Source: Thiorhodococcus mannitoliphagus (lineage in GTDB: Bacteria; Pseudomonadota; Gammaproteobacteria; Chromatiales; Chromatiaceae). From it: DNA of 64,000 bases. Location of the stretch: assembly GCF_010915725.1 (NCBI RefSeq), contig NZ_JAAIJR010000004.1, positions 1 to 64,000 of the forward strand, read 5' to 3'. Numbering within the stretch: position 1 is the first letter of the stretch; every line of letters starts with the position of its first letter. The notes under the pieces are model-generated. The model made no database searches. It had not been told where the DNA came from and saw nothing but the letters and a program-made list of their open reading frames with translations. Below, one piece after another: positions 53,747 to 63,332 of this stretch. A program made the position numbers and the translations under genes.

Positions 53747-54154
53747 CTAGCGATAATTGGGATGAGGTCTCGGATAGCCTGAGTCGTAGCCCCCGGGTGG
53801 CGGTGGCGGCGGACGATCATCCCAAGATCCGTAAACGAACTCATCGTTGTTCTTGAGATCGTAGATGCGGCGATCCGCCGCACGCAGGCGCTCTTCAAGG
53901 CGACGACGCGCTTCATGAGGCGGATAAGCGTCGCGGCGCAGGCTGTCACCAAGCTGGCGAATCTCGCGCTGCTCGCGGCGCAGTGAGCGCGCCTCCCGCT
54001 CCGTCAAGACGCCAGCATCCACACCACGCTGGATCTCCTCCTGTTGGCGCGCCATCCAGTCTGGAATGCTCTGACTACCCGGCTGAGCCGCGAGCGGCAG
54101 CGCAAAACCGAACGTCAGAATGGCTAGGGAAAGCCGATTGGTCCACGTCCTCAT
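53747..54154 (-). CDS. Periplasmic/secreted helical protein of unknown function
   Basis: A 135-residue protein. Signal peptide MRTWTNRLSLAILTFGFALPLAAQ is followed by a highly charged Arg/Glu-rich helix (VDAGVLTEREARSLRREQREIRQL and RRRLEERLRAADRRI). A Pro/Gly/Tyr tail ends the protein (PPPPPPGGYDSGYPRPHPNYR). GGAGAGG before the ATG supports 54154. Similar short proteins occur widely without an assigned function. Confidence 0.78.
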   Translation of the reverse strand: MRTWTNRLSLAILTFGFALPLAAQPGSQSIPDWMARQQEEIQRGVDAGVLTEREARSLRREQREIRQLGDSLRRDAYPPHEARRRLEERLRAADRRIYDLKNNDEFVYGSWDDRPPPPPPGGYDSGYPRPHPNYR

Positions 54155-54343
54155 CAATCCCTCTCCTGTTAACATTGACGTAAAAGGGCAAACCAAACTT
54201 AGGGGCTAGTTGCCGAGCGGCAAGCGAGCATGCCGCTGACGATAGGACAGGCGAGCCATGAGCGCCATCGCGTAACCTCTCAAGCCCCCCACACCCCGCA
54301 AACCCCTGCGGGCTGACGCCGATCACCGGATGAAGCGAGATCC

Positions 54344-55291
54344 ATGAAGCCCAATGACCTGGAGGCCCTAACCGCACGCATCGGCCGCGCCCACGTCAGA
54401 CAGCGGTTGGGCCTGGAAGGCGAGCATGAAGTCTTCGTGCTCAACCGACCTGGCGCGCATTTTTTCTACCCGGAGAACTGGTACTCACTGCACGGCTTCA
54501 TCCGCAGTTGCCTGCGGCTCGTCGGGTTATACGACCGCGCCCAGCGCAACGCCTGCAACATCCGCGTGCGTCATAACGCGCTTGCGCTGGCCAAGCTGCC
54601 TGCCGCCTTCGCAGGATTCCGCATTCTTCACCTAAGCGACCTGCACCTCGACATGGATCCCCGCAACGCCGCAGCGATCACAGAACGAGTGCGGGATCTC
54701 CGCTACGAGCTTTGCGTCCTGACGGGGGACTTTCGAGCCAAGACTTTCGGCCCTTTCGATCGCGTCGTCTCCGCCATGCAGGCGCTTAGACCCAGCTTGA
54801 GGGGGCCGGTTTATGCCATCCTTGGGAATCATGACACCCTGAGGCTCGTCCCCGAACTCGAGGCGCTGGAGATTCGGGTCCTCCTGAACGAATCAGAGCA
54901 GATCGAGCGGGATGGCCAGCGCATCCACCTCGCCGGGATCGACGATGCACACTACTATCAGGTCCACAATCTCGAAAAGGCCGCAGCCGGTATTCCAGAT
55001 GATGCCCTGTCGATCCTGCTCTCACACACCCCAGAGGTGTATCGGCACGCCGCGCACGCCGGCTTCGACGTCTTCCTTTGCGGCCACACGCACGGCGGCC
55101 AGATCTGCCTCCCGGGCGGCGTCGCCCTGACCTGGGACGCACGGTGCCCAAGGCGCTTAGCCGCTGGCCCCTGGCGCTATCACGACATGATCGGCTATAC
55201 CTCGGTTGGAGCCGGCACTTCGGTGGTCAATGCCAGGCTCAACTGTCCGCCCGAGGTCACCCTGCATGAGCTTCAACAGAGGCCCAGCTAA
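54344..55291 (+). CDS. Calcineurin-like metallophosphoesterase
   Basis: A 315-residue protein with all phosphoesterase motifs: HLSDLHLD (about 95), LTGDFR, ILGNHDTLR, LLSHTPE and CGHTHGGQI. No transmembrane helix or signal peptide is evident. Substrate unknown; relatives act on phospholipid headgroups or nucleotides. It is convergent with the CarS-like gene, with an overlap of four bases at the ends. Confidence 0.92.
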   Translation: MKPNDLEALTARIGRAHVRQRLGLEGEHEVFVLNRPGAHFFYPENWYSLHGFIRSCLRLVGLYDRAQRNACNIRVRHNALALAKLPAAFAGFRILHLSDLHLDMDPRNAAAITERVRDLRYELCVLTGDFRAKTFGPFDRVVSAMQALRPSLRGPVYAILGNHDTLRLVPELEALEIRVLLNESEQIERDGQRIHLAGIDDAHYYQVHNLEKAAAGIPDDALSILLSHTPEVYRHAAHAGFDVFLCGHTHGGQICLPGGVALTWDARCPRRLAAGPWRYHDMIGYTSVGAGTSVVNARLNCPPEVTLHELQQRPS

Positions 55292-55767
55292 CGCCAGAGG
55301 CGAAGGCTGAGCAGATGCCGGAAGGCCGGAGTCAAGACCAGGTTGACAACCAAGAAACCGAGGACGACCAGCAGCACCTCAAAGCTGTCTAGCGCAAGCG
55401 GACCGCGCAGTATCAGCAGCGGAAGCAGCGCTTCCGGGATCTGGTCCAAGAGGAACACCGAGGCGCTCGATGGCAGCCCGAGCCGGCGTTTCAGGAAGCT
55501 GACTGCGGCATCGCCGAGCATGGCCGCCACAGCCACGGCAAGCCCCAAGGGCCAGGGCAGACCCAAGACTTCGGCCACCAAGGGCGTTGTCAGAACACTC
55601 GCCGCCCAACCGCGCCAGGTCTTGGAGCGCCCCAGCAGCAGGTGTCCATCGCCCAGCCGACGTCCGCCATCGACCGGCCGCGCCCAGCGCCGTCCGAGCA
55701 CCAGGCACGCCACGACTGGAGCGCCATTGGCCCAGCTAATGAGGATCAACGCAGCCAACATCCCCAA
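55288..55767 (-). CDS. CDP-archaeol synthase-like (CarS/CdsA-related) membrane protein
   Basis: A 159-residue membrane protein with four or five helices. The cytidylyltransferase signature is GRSKTWRG with a later DLIP-like LDQIPEALLPLL and the AMLGDAAVSFLKRRLG segment, as in the CarS/DUF46 family. In archaea this enzyme makes CDP-archaeol, while bacterial homologues may activate other lipids. That substrate is unknown here. Confidence 0.8.
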   Translation of the reverse strand: MGMLAALILISWANGAPVVACLVLGRRWARPVDGGRRLGDGHLLLGRSKTWRGWAASVLTTPLVAEVLGLPWPLGLAVAVAAMLGDAAVSFLKRRLGLPSSASVFLLDQIPEALLPLLILRGPLALDSFEVLLVVLGFLVVNLVLTPAFRHLLSLRLWR

Positions 55768-55864
55768 TGCCTGTCTCCCGACTCACCCCTGTGACCCCCA
55801 GCGCTAGAGGCGTCGCATTGGCGCTGCGCCCCCAACCCTTCAACTTTGATAGACACCCCGCGCT

Positions 55865-57265
55865 ATGACCGCAAGCTTCTCAGACTTTCTGCTTCCAGAA
55901 CCCTTGATGCGCGGCCTTGCCCGCGCAGACTATCGTGAGCCGACGCCGGTCCAGGCCCAAGTGATTCCCTTGGCGATCGACGGCGCCGACCTTCTGGTCT
56001 CAGCCGCCACGGGCTCCGGCAAGACCGCCGCCTTCCTGCTTCCCACCATGCAGCGCTTCATCGACGTCCCCAAGGCGCGCGGAGGGACGCGCGCCTTGGT
56101 ACTGGTCCCAACGCGCGAGCTTGCCCGGCAGATCCATGACCACTTCATGCAAATCGGGAGCTATACGCGCCTGACGGCCGAGGTCGTCACAGGTGGCGAG
56201 CCACGCGCCCACCAAGTCGCCAAGCTGCGCCGCAATCCCGAAATCCTGATCGCAACGCCCGGACGCTTGCTCGACCTTCTGCAATCACAGCATGTGGAAC
56301 TCGGGGATCTGGAAATTCTCGTCCTCGACGAGGCCGACCGCATGCTGGACATGGGCTTTGCGGAAGATGTCCTGACCATCATCCAACAGAGCCCGCCCGA
56401 GCGGCAATCCATGCTGTTTTCGGCGACCTTGCAACAGCGCGGACTCGCGCGGATCACGGAGAGCTTGCTGCGTGAGCCCGAGACACTGGTGATCAACCCC
56501 GTGCGCGAGCAGCACCCGGATATCTCACACCAGATGCTGCTGAGCGACGACCTCGCACACAAGCAGCAGCAGCTGCTCTGGCTGCTGCAGCACGAGACCT
56601 TCGAGAAGTCCTTGGTCTTTACCAACACGCGCGAGGGCGCCGAGATCCTGGGGGCCTTTCTGCAAGCGGAGGGCCAGCGCGTCGCCGTCTTACACGGCGT
56701 CTTGGACCAGCGCGAGCGCAATCGCATCATCGGCCTCGTGCACAGCGGACGCGTCCAAATTCTTGTCGCGACGGATCTGGCTGCACGAGGACTGGACGTC
56801 CCAGGCATGGATTATGTCGTCAACTTCGATCTACCGCGCAACGGCGACGACTACCTGCACCGCAGCGGCCGCACTGGACGGGCCGGCGCAAAGGGCCGCG
56901 CGGCCTCATTGGTTGGCCCCCCCGAGTGGAATCGCATGGAGAGCATCGCGCGCTACCTCAATCTGGAGGTCGAGCTGCGCGCCATCGATGGACTCGCCGC
57001 AAAATTCAGTGGACCCAAGCGGCGCAAAGCCGCAAGCAAGCCTGGCAGCAAGACCGCCAAGGGCTCGAAACACCCACAACAGCAGGAAAAGCCGAAACAC
57101 AAGGATCGACTCAGAGATCGCAAGAACATCGGCAAGCGACGCAAACCAGCAGCAGCCGCCACCGAACGCGCCGTCGAAGCCGGACATACCCCGCTGCGCA
57201 AGAAACAGACGAGCACCGAGGATTCCCAGGCGCCCAAGGAGTCGAGAAGGAAGGATCCAACCTGA
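55865..57265 (+). CDS. DEAD-box RNA helicase (RhlE/SrmB-like)
   Basis: A 466-residue helicase. The Q-motif is REPTPVQAQVIPL; Walker A is AATGSGKTAA, then PTRELARQ, VLDEADRMLDMGF, FSATL, ATDLAARGLDVP and HRSGRTGRAG. A basic Lys/Arg-rich tail (about 385-466) follows, as in RhlE. It unwinds RNA in ribosome assembly or decay. The fine subfamily is uncertain, so no symbol is given. Confidence 0.92.
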   Translation: MTASFSDFLLPEPLMRGLARADYREPTPVQAQVIPLAIDGADLLVSAATGSGKTAAFLLPTMQRFIDVPKARGGTRALVLVPTRELARQIHDHFMQIGSYTRLTAEVVTGGEPRAHQVAKLRRNPEILIATPGRLLDLLQSQHVELGDLEILVLDEADRMLDMGFAEDVLTIIQQSPPERQSMLFSATLQQRGLARITESLLREPETLVINPVREQHPDISHQMLLSDDLAHKQQQLLWLLQHETFEKSLVFTNTREGAEILGAFLQAEGQRVAVLHGVLDQRERNRIIGLVHSGRVQILVATDLAARGLDVPGMDYVVNFDLPRNGDDYLHRSGRTGRAGAKGRAASLVGPPEWNRMESIARYLNLEVELRAIDGLAAKFSGPKRRKAASKPGSKTAKGSKHPQQQEKPKHKDRLRDRKNIGKRRKPAAAATERAVEAGHTPLRKKQTSTEDSQAPKESRRKDPT

Positions 57266-57352
57266 CGCCGGCATTCGACAACACCAAGGCGCGGGCTGCA
57301 CAAGGAAGGGCGCTCAACCACTCGCCGCCGTTGCCTCAAGGCATCCAGTCGC

Positions 57353-57520
57353 CTAGGAGCCTGTCCGACTTAGGATGAATCGGCTGCGGAATCGGGAGAA
57401 GGGTCCCTTTCGCCCCGCTTTTTCGTTACATAGAACCACTATGCGCCTCAAAACCGGAACGAAATGGCCTCGCTCTCCCACTTCCTCGCTTCGACCCCCC
57501 CAAGTCGGACAGGCTCCTAG
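57353..57520. repeat. 168-bp terminal-inverted-repeat element
   Basis: The ends CTAGGAGCCTGTCCGACTTA and AAGTCGGACAGGCTCCTAG are inverted repeats of about 21 bp. The interior has no gene. It looks like a second MITE type, unrelated to MITE-A. Positions 57521-57661 up to MITE-A copy 11 contain a REP half-site (GTAGGATGGGCAAAG, about 57640) and no gene. Confidence 0.7.
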
Positions 57521-57661
57521 AGGCTCTCTGAAGATTGCAATCGCCCGAGCTGAAGGGGCGAATGCATTCGCACTCTCGCCAGTGCTAAGGGCGACTAAGG
57601 TGATTTCCGGGAAACAACAGACCCGCAGTTCCGATCCCGTAGGATGGGCAAAGCCCTGGCG

Positions 57662-57768
57662 ATGAGAAAGCGTCCATCAACAACTTCCCCCCTTTCGCAA
57701 AGGGGGGCTAGGGGGGATTTCGGGCGGCGTCGCTCGCATCGGGAAACAATTGATGGACACTTGCTTAG
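57662..57768 (+). repeat. MITE-A copy 11
   Basis: A forward 107-bp copy. The left end reads ATGAGAAAGCGTCCATCAAC instead of CTAAGAAAG; the right end is the normal TTGATGGACACTTGCTTAG. Confidence 0.88.
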
Positions 57769-57855
57769 CGCCGTCACCCAGCCGGTGAGCATCGCTGGGT
57801 GGCTAGGGTGACGATTACGCGCAACCGGCGGCTGGAAGCTGGCAGCGCGCTGCGA

Positions 57856-58641
57856 TCAGACCGCCACGCCCATGGATGCATGAATGTGCTGCACGACCAT
57901 GGGATGGAGTCCAGTTTTCTGGGCGAACTGACGCAGATAGTCACGTTCCGCATCCGTATCGACCTCGACCGCCAACAAGGATGCCGCATAAACCTCCGCA
58001 GCGACCTCCTGATTGGGTATCTCGGCGACAAAGGCATCCAGATCGAGCGGCTCGCGAAACTGCGCCATTAGCCAGGCCTGGTCTTGCTGCCCCATGCCGG
58101 ATGACTGTGCCTTGCCCGCAATGCGCTGGACCTCGTCGACGCTAATCTCGCCGTCCGCCTTGGCCATATTGATCATGCCATTGAGGATGAGCCGAGCCTT
58201 GTCCTGAACCACCTCCTCTTCGGCCGCCGTCTCTGGGGGCTTGAGACCCAGCGGCAGCTGACCAGCACTGAAAGGCGCCTGGACACCCGCCCCACCCTGC
58301 CCCTGGCCCGCGTTGGTCAGCGCCTTGAAAGCGACGCCTGCAAGCATGGCTAAGGCGCCTCCGGTCATGGCGCCCTTGATGGAATCGCCACCACCGCCAA
58401 GCATAGAGCCCAGCACGGCCCCAAGCCCCCCGGCCTGCAGCGGGCTCTCCGCCGCGTTACCGAGCTGGCCCTTTGCCATGCCCAGGATCCCATCCAAGAG
58501 GCCGCCCGCCCCGCCCTGACCACCTAGCATCTGCCCAAGATTGGCCTGTAGGTCCTCCAAGGCATTACCCATGCGGGCCTGACCGGATTGCCCGAGATTG
58601 ATCTGTAAAAACGAGCCGAGTAGATCGCCGAAATTCGCCAT
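57856..58641 (-). CDS. DUF533 / tellurite-resistance-TerB-like protein
   Basis: A 261-residue protein. The N-terminal half is Gly/Gln/Leu-rich (GNALEDLQANLGQMLGGQGGAGGLLDGILG) with a hydrophobic stretch, MTGGALAMLAGVAFKAL. The C-terminal half is a TerB-like helical domain (LILNGMINMAKADGEISVDEVQRI and LLAVEVDTDAERDYLRQF). AGGAG before the ATG at 58641 supports this start. Function unknown; DUF533 proteins are predicted to be membrane-associated. Confidence 0.88.
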   Translation of the reverse strand: MANFGDLLGSFLQINLGQSGQARMGNALEDLQANLGQMLGGQGGAGGLLDGILGMAKGQLGNAAESPLQAGGLGAVLGSMLGGGGDSIKGAMTGGALAMLAGVAFKALTNAGQGQGGAGVQAPFSAGQLPLGLKPPETAAEEEVVQDKARLILNGMINMAKADGEISVDEVQRIAGKAQSSGMGQQDQAWLMAQFREPLDLDAFVAEIPNQEVAAEVYAASLLAVEVDTDAERDYLRQFAQKTGLHPMVVQHIHASMGVAV

Positions 58642-58926
58642 GATTCTTGTCTCCTGAGTGCGTCGATAATCTTGATGTATCGGCCGGCAATAGAACTGAG
58701 CCTTCACCGCCACGCGCCGCCGTAGGGCTGGCCCGACGTTGAGGTGTGGGCAGATTCTAGAAACAACATCCTCTCGCCCGCCAGCTCAGCAGCCATGAGA
58801 AGGCGAAGGAGCCAGGTCGCCACCGGCCAGCTCAGGGATCAATATCGAAGAGCGCCTGCCCGCGAGCGCGGGCACCAAGGCGTTGCCACAGCTCGGCCGC
58901 ACCACGGCAGTCATCCTGAGGTGGTC

Positions 58927-59136
58927 ATGAGAAAGCACGTCATGAGAACCAGAATCCGGCTCAAGAGGAGCAGCCCAAGCCCCAAGCAGCAGAGGCTGCA
59001 CCGCTGGACTCAAGCGCAAAATGCATTGGAAAAGGTTACTCAGCTCATGGCTCAGCAAGGTATCGCGGCCCATCTCAGGCCACTTCCAAGGGCCGCGAAA
59101 CGACCCCGGTCCCGCTCAATGACTCGACGGGATTAA
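58927..59136 (+). CDS. Possible small basic protein
   Basis: A 69-residue frame rich in Arg, Lys and Gln (MRKHVMRTRIRLKRSSPSPK), with GAGGTGG close before the ATG. It overlaps the DUF62 gene 3' end by 21 bases. No domain is recognised; it may be spurious. Confidence 0.3.
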   Translation: MRKHVMRTRIRLKRSSPSPKQQRLHRWTQAQNALEKVTQLMAQQGIAAHLRPLPRAAKRPRSRSMTRRD

Positions 59137-59874
59137 GGGCGCAAGCCGATCACCAGGCACAAGCCCAAGCACTGCATCCGCGCGCCCCTGATTCACCGCG
59201 ACCTCGACCAGACCCAGCGCATTCTCGTACCAAAATGCCTCTCCGGGCGCGACCTCGCAGAAGGTCCTGGCATGCTTCAGAAGGTGAGGTCCCACCGGAA
59301 GTACCTGGTCAGCAGTCCCAACCGGTGCGCGCATGCCGGTCAGACAGTTCCCATAGCGATCGACGTAGATCACCCGATCGAGATCCGCCGGCCAGTCAGC
59401 CCCGATCACCTGGCTCGGGTTCAGTTCCTCGAGGCCCAGATCCTCGGCGCGACAGAGTCGCGCAGCAGCAGGCGCAAACCAGTCACGCCCATGAAAGCTC
59501 GCAGACAAAGCCTCGGGGCGCCAACCGATCCGCCACACCCGAGCACGTCGCGACCGCAGGATCATCGGCGCGAAGAGACCATTGTCCGGCCCTAGCAGCC
59601 AGTCGTCGTCCACCTGCAGCACGAGCGCGGAACGATCCCCGCCCACGCCCGGATCGACGACGCAAAGATAGAGGGTGCGAGCCGGCATATCCCGAGCCAG
59701 GGCCGGCAGCAGATAAGCCGCCAGGTCCGGTCGAAACGCCGGCAGATCCTGGACCAGATCGACCTGCGGCATGGAAGGCATCAACGCCTGAAGGCGCGCG
59801 CGCATCTGGCCGACATAGATGCCATCGCCAAAATCCGTCACCAGCGCGATCCGATCTGCAAGCGTCCGACTCAT
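59116..59874 (-). CDS. SAM hydrolase/hydroxide adenosyltransferase (DUF62)
   Basis: A 252-residue protein starting LADRIALVTDFGDGIYVGQM, then VVDPGVGGDRSALVLQVD and LGPDNGLFAP, the DUF62/chlorinase-fluorinase superfamily pattern. Bacterial members of this type usually hydrolyse S-adenosylmethionine to adenosine and methionine rather than halogenate. The start follows GGAGAGG at five bases. It is separated from rplQ by a terminator and so is its own unit. Confidence 0.9.
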   Translation of the reverse strand: MSRTLADRIALVTDFGDGIYVGQMRARLQALMPSMPQVDLVQDLPAFRPDLAAYLLPALARDMPARTLYLCVVDPGVGGDRSALVLQVDDDWLLGPDNGLFAPMILRSRRARVWRIGWRPEALSASFHGRDWFAPAAARLCRAEDLGLEELNPSQVIGADWPADLDRVIYVDRYGNCLTGMRAPVGTADQVLPVGPHLLKHARTFCEVAPGEAFWYENALGLVEVAVNQGRADAVLGLVPGDRLAPLIPSSH

Positions 59875-59903
59875 CTGACCTCTCCAATGCATCGACCTGA
59901 AGA

Positions 59904-59954
59904 CAAACCTCGATCCGGCGCCATCTCGTGGGAGAGTTTCCGGCAATCGTCTGA
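59904..59954. repeat. Dispersed ~50-bp repeat, copy 2
   Basis: Matches 18361-18414 (CGATCCGGCGCC, then TTTCCGGCAATC). It lies upstream of the DUF62 gene. Confidence 0.45.
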
Positions 59955-59971
59955 GTCTTTCCAGCAGACAC

Positions 59972-59997
59972 AAAAAAGCCGGGCATCTGCCCGGCTC
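59972..59997 (-). terminator. Rho-independent terminator after rplQ
   Basis: Minus strand AGCCGGGC-AGAT-GCCCGGCT followed by TTTTTT. It ends the ribosomal/rpoA operon. Confidence 0.85.
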
Positions 59998-60026
59998 TTC
60001 AGCGTCACCCTCATTGGCTGTCGCGC

Positions 60027-60419
60027 TCAGTCGTCGTCCACCTCGGCAGCAGCTTCAACGATTGGACGATCAACCAGCTCGACGTAGGCCATGGGCGCAG
60101 CGTCACTAGGACGGAACCCGCACTTGAGGATGCGCAGATAACCGCCCGGCCGGCTCTGATAGCGCGGACCTAGCTCGGCAAAGAGCTTGCCAACGGCCTC
60201 CTTGTCGCGCAAACGCGAAAAGGCGATACGACGCTTATGAACGGAATCGGACTTCGCCATGGTGATCAAGGGCTCTGCAACACTGCGCAGCTCCTTCGCC
60301 TTAGGCAGCGTAGTCTTGATCAGCTCGTGACGAAACAGCGAGGCGGCCATATTACGAAACATGGCCTCACGATGAGAGCTGGTCCGATTCAAGTGCCTTC
60401 CGGCTTTGCGGTGACGCAT
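60027..60419 (-). CDS. rplQ: 50S ribosomal protein L17
   Basis: A 130-residue L17 starting [29 protein letters not shown]. The C-terminal region runs [26 protein letters not shown] with a short Glu/Ala tail. It is the last gene of the operon, downstream of rpoA. Confidence 0.98.
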   Translation of the reverse strand: MRHRKAGRHLNRTSSHREAMFRNMAASLFRHELIKTTLPKAKELRSVAEPLITMAKSDSVHKRRIAFSRLRDKEAVGKLFAELGPRYQSRPGGYLRILKCGFRPSDAAPMAYVELVDRPIVEAAAEVDDD

Positions 60420-60491
60420 GGTCCTGATCCTGAATCAATCGTTAAGTCTTTAAATTCATGGGCCTAGTCGCGGAACATCCCGCGACCAGGG

Positions 60492-61499
60492 TTATCGAAC
60501 GCTGAGTTCGGCGATGTTCTCTGGAGGCCAGTTCTCGAGACGCATGCCCAGCGAGAGACCGCGAGTCGCGAGGACATCCTTAATCTCGGTCAGCGACTTC
60601 TTGCCGAGGTTCGGGGTCTTCAGAAGCTCGACCTCGGTCCGCTGAATCAAATCGCCGATCAGATAGATGTTCTCCGCCTTCAAGCAGTTAGCGGAGCGAA
60701 CCGTCAGCTCGAGATCGTCTACCGGGCGCAGCAAGATGGGGTCATAGGGCGACTCGTCACGCGACTCGGCAACCTGACTCTCGGCCGGCCCAGTTCCCTC
60801 CAATGCGACAAAGCTCGAGAGCTGATCGCGCAGGATGGTGGCGGCGCGCTGGATCGCCTCTTTCGGGTCGATGGTCCCGTTGGTCTCGAGATCAATGACC
60901 AGGCGATCCAGATCGGTGCGCTGCTCGACGCGTGCGGACTGCACCTCGATCGCAACGCGACGGACCGGGCTGAAGGACGCATCGATTGGCAGCTTGCCAA
61001 TCGGCCGATCCTCGCTTTCCAGCTCGCGCTGACTCGCCGGCTCGTAGCCGAGACCACGACGCACCGTCAGCGTCATACTCAGCTCACCCTCGGTCAAATT
61101 AGCGATGACCAGGTCGGGATTCGCGATCTCAGCGGTGTGATCGATTTGAATATCGGCGGCCGTAACCGCACCAGCACCACTCTTGCTCAGCGTATAGGTC
61201 GCTTCGTCCTTGCCTTTCAGTGAGATTGCGAGATGCTTGAGATTCAGCAGGATCTCGAGCACGTCCTCCTGAACACCTTCGAGTGTCGTGTATTCATGCA
61301 GAACACCCTGAATCTCGACCTCCGTTACGGCGCAACCGTCCATCGACGAGAGCAAGATTCGCCGCAACGCGTTTCCGAGGGTGTGACCGAAACCGCGCTC
61401 GAGGGGCTCCAGCGAGACCTTGGCATGGCTCGCGCTGCCATCGACCAGGTCGACTTTAACGATGCGCGGTTTCAGAAATTCGCCAATAGCGTCAGTCAT
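60492..61499 (-). CDS. rpoA: RNA polymerase alpha subunit
   Basis: A 335-residue alpha subunit. The N-terminal dimerisation domain has [24 protein letters not shown]; the linker and C-terminal domain ([26 protein letters not shown], then [24 protein letters not shown]) bind UP elements and activators. It lies between rpsD and rplQ as in most bacteria. Confidence 0.99.
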   Translation of the reverse strand: MTDAIGEFLKPRIVKVDLVDGSASHAKVSLEPLERGFGHTLGNALRRILLSSMDGCAVTEVEIQGVLHEYTTLEGVQEDVLEILLNLKHLAISLKGKDEATYTLSKSGAGAVTAADIQIDHTAEIANPDLVIANLTEGELSMTLTVRRGLGYEPASQRELESEDRPIGKLPIDASFSPVRRVAIEVQSARVEQRTDLDRLVIDLETNGTIDPKEAIQRAATILRDQLSSFVALEGTGPAESQVAESRDESPYDPILLRPVDDLELTVRSANCLKAENIYLIGDLIQRTEVELLKTPNLGKKSLTEIKDVLATRGLSLGMRLENWPPENIAELSVR

Positions 61500-61521
61500 T
61501 CAGTGCCTCTCTGGGTGCTCC

Positions 61522-62142
61522 TTACTTGGAGTACAGCTCAACGATCAAAGACTCGTTGATATCTGCCGGCAGATCCGAGCGGTCTGGGACACGTTTGAAG
61601 ACGCCCTTGAATCCCTTGCTATCGACCTCGACCCAATCGGGGAAGCCGTATTGCTCGGCGAGCGCGATGGCGTTCTGCACACGAACCTGCTTACGTGCCG
61701 GCTCACGAACCTCAACCTGATCTTCCGCACTGATCTGGAAAGATGGGATGTTCACGATGCGACCATTCACTAGGACGCCCTTGTGGCTCACGAGCTGACG
61801 GGCCTCGGAGCGCGTTGAGCCGAACCCCATGCGATAGACCACATTGTCCAGGCGACGCTCAAGGAGCTGCAAAAGCACCTCACCGGTTGCACCCTTACTC
61901 TTGGCGGCCTTCTTGTAGTAGTTGCGGAACTGCTTTTCGAGAATGCCGTAGGTGCGGCGCACCTTCTGCTTCTCACGCAGCTGAACGCCATAGTCAGAGA
62001 GGCGCCGACGCCGGTCGGTGGTCTGACCGGGCTGTTTCTCTAGATTGCACTTGGTATCCAAGGCGCGAGCGCGGCTTTTGAGCGAAAGATCGCTGCCTTC
62101 GCGTCGTGCCAGCTTGCAGGTAGGGCCTGTATAGCGTGCCAT
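61522..62142 (-). CDS. rpsD: 30S ribosomal protein S4
   Basis: A 206-residue S4 starting [23 protein letters not shown], with the S4 RNA-binding domain ([34 protein letters not shown]). It is the assembly-initiating 16S binder and, in E. coli, the translational repressor of this operon. The alternative zinc-ribbon cysteines are absent. Confidence 0.99.
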   Translation of the reverse strand: MARYTGPTCKLARREGSDLSLKSRARALDTKCNLEKQPGQTTDRRRRLSDYGVQLREKQKVRRTYGILEKQFRNYYKKAAKSKGATGEVLLQLLERRLDNVVYRMGFGSTRSEARQLVSHKGVLVNGRIVNIPSFQISAEDQVEVREPARKQVRVQNAIALAEQYGFPDWVEVDSKGFKGVFKRVPDRSDLPADINESLIVELYSK

Positions 62143-62168
62143 GTCTCTTCCTGTTGAACTGTCAGACG

Positions 62169-62558
62169 TCAGACGCGCCGCTTCTTGGGCGGACGACAGC
62201 CATTGTGCGGGATAGGCGTCACGTCGGTGATGCTGGTGATCTTGAACCCGGCGTTGTTGAGTGCCCGCACAGCCGATTCGCGGCCAGGACCAGGCCCCTT
62301 CACATTGACGTCAAGGTTGCGAAGACCATATTCCTTCGCCGCCTGACCTGCCCGATCCGCAGCCACCTGCGCGGCGAACGGAGTGCTCTTGCGCGAGCCA
62401 CGGAAGCCGGAGCCACCCGAAGTCGCCCACGCCAGGGCGTTGCCTTGACGGTCGGTAATGGTGATGATGGTGTTGTTGAAGGAGGCATGGACGTGAGCAA
62501 CCCCGTCCGCGACCTGCTTCTTGATCTTCTTCTTTGTACTGCGAATCGGTTTAGCCAT
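62169..62558 (-). CDS. rpsK: 30S ribosomal protein S11
   Basis: A 129-residue S11 with [34 protein letters not shown] and the C-terminal [19 protein letters not shown]. It is part of the 30S platform. Second gene of the operon. Confidence 0.99.
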   Translation of the reverse strand: MAKPIRSTKKKIKKQVADGVAHVHASFNNTIITITDRQGNALAWATSGGSGFRGSRKSTPFAAQVAADRAGQAAKEYGLRNLDVNVKGPGPGRESAVRALNNAGFKITSITDVTPIPHNGCRPPKKRRV

Positions 62559-62594
62559 TCGACCTAATCCAGCTCGTGTGCAGCGCGCGGGCGC

Positions 62595-62951
62595 TTAGCG
62601 TTTAATCGGGCGGCGCGGGCCCTTGCGGGTCCGAGCATTGGTTCTGGTCCGCTGACCACGCAGCGGCAAGCCGCGACGATGACGAATACCGCGATTGCAG
62701 CCGAGATCCATGAGACGCTTGATGTTCATCGACACCTCGCGACGCAGGTCTCCCTCAACAGAGAACTTCGCGACTTCAGCGCGCAGCTTGTCGACCTCTT
62801 CCTCGGTGAGGGCCTGGACTTTGGTCTCGCGCGGAATACCCGCCGCATCGCAAATCTGACCCGCACGGGTGCAACCGATGCCGTAGATCGCGGTCAATGC
62901 GATCACGGCGTGTTTTTTATCTGGGATATTGACGCCGGCGATACGGGCCAT
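62595..62951 (-). CDS. rpsM: 30S ribosomal protein S13
   Basis: A 118-residue S13 starting [26 protein letters not shown] and ending [20 protein letters not shown]. It contacts the 50S subunit at the head. First gene of the operon after rpmJ. Confidence 0.99.
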   Translation of the reverse strand: MARIAGVNIPDKKHAVIALTAIYGIGCTRAGQICDAAGIPRETKVQALTEEEVDKLRAEVAKFSVEGDLRREVSMNIKRLMDLGCNRGIRHRRGLPLRGQRTRTNARTRKGPRRPIKR

Positions 62952-63036
62952 AGCTTACGAACCCCTTTATCCTAAAAGCTCAGCGGGTAAACCGCGTAGT
63001 ATACCAAACTGCCTGGAACGGTCAACCAAAAAGCAC

Positions 63037-63150
63037 TCAACCTTGGCGCTGCTTGTGACGCGGGTCCGAGCAGATGACCCGTACTGAGCCATTGCGCCGG
63101 ATGATTCGGCAGTTTCTGCACATTTTCTTGACAGATGCACGCACTTTCAT
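63037..63150 (-). CDS. rpmJ: 50S ribosomal protein L36
   Basis: A 37-residue protein, [20 protein letters not shown] and so on. It has a zinc site C-x2-C-x12-C-x4-H, so this is the zinc-containing form. It lies between secY and rpsM, its usual place. Confidence 0.96.
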   Translation of the reverse strand: MKVRASVKKMCRNCRIIRRNGSVRVICSDPRHKQRQG

Positions 63151-63264
63151 TGTTTATCTCCTAAGACTCGAGCGCCGACGGGAAAGGCAGCGCAACCGCG
63201 CTTCCCGTGCAGGATAAGGGAAACCCTCACCCTTCTTGAGCACCTAAGCGCCTGAAAATTGAAA

Positions 63265-63289
63265 GACTCGAAAACCCAGTTCTCGAGTC
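63265..63289 (-). terminator. Possible hairpin between secY and rpmJ
   Basis: GACTCGA pairs with TCGAGTC around a short loop, followed on the minus strand by TTTCAATTTTC. It may be a weak terminator or attenuator after secY. Confidence 0.3.
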
Positions 63290-63332
63290 GTAAGGCCAGT
63301 GGATACCGCCACGGCAGCCAATCAGTGGCTCG

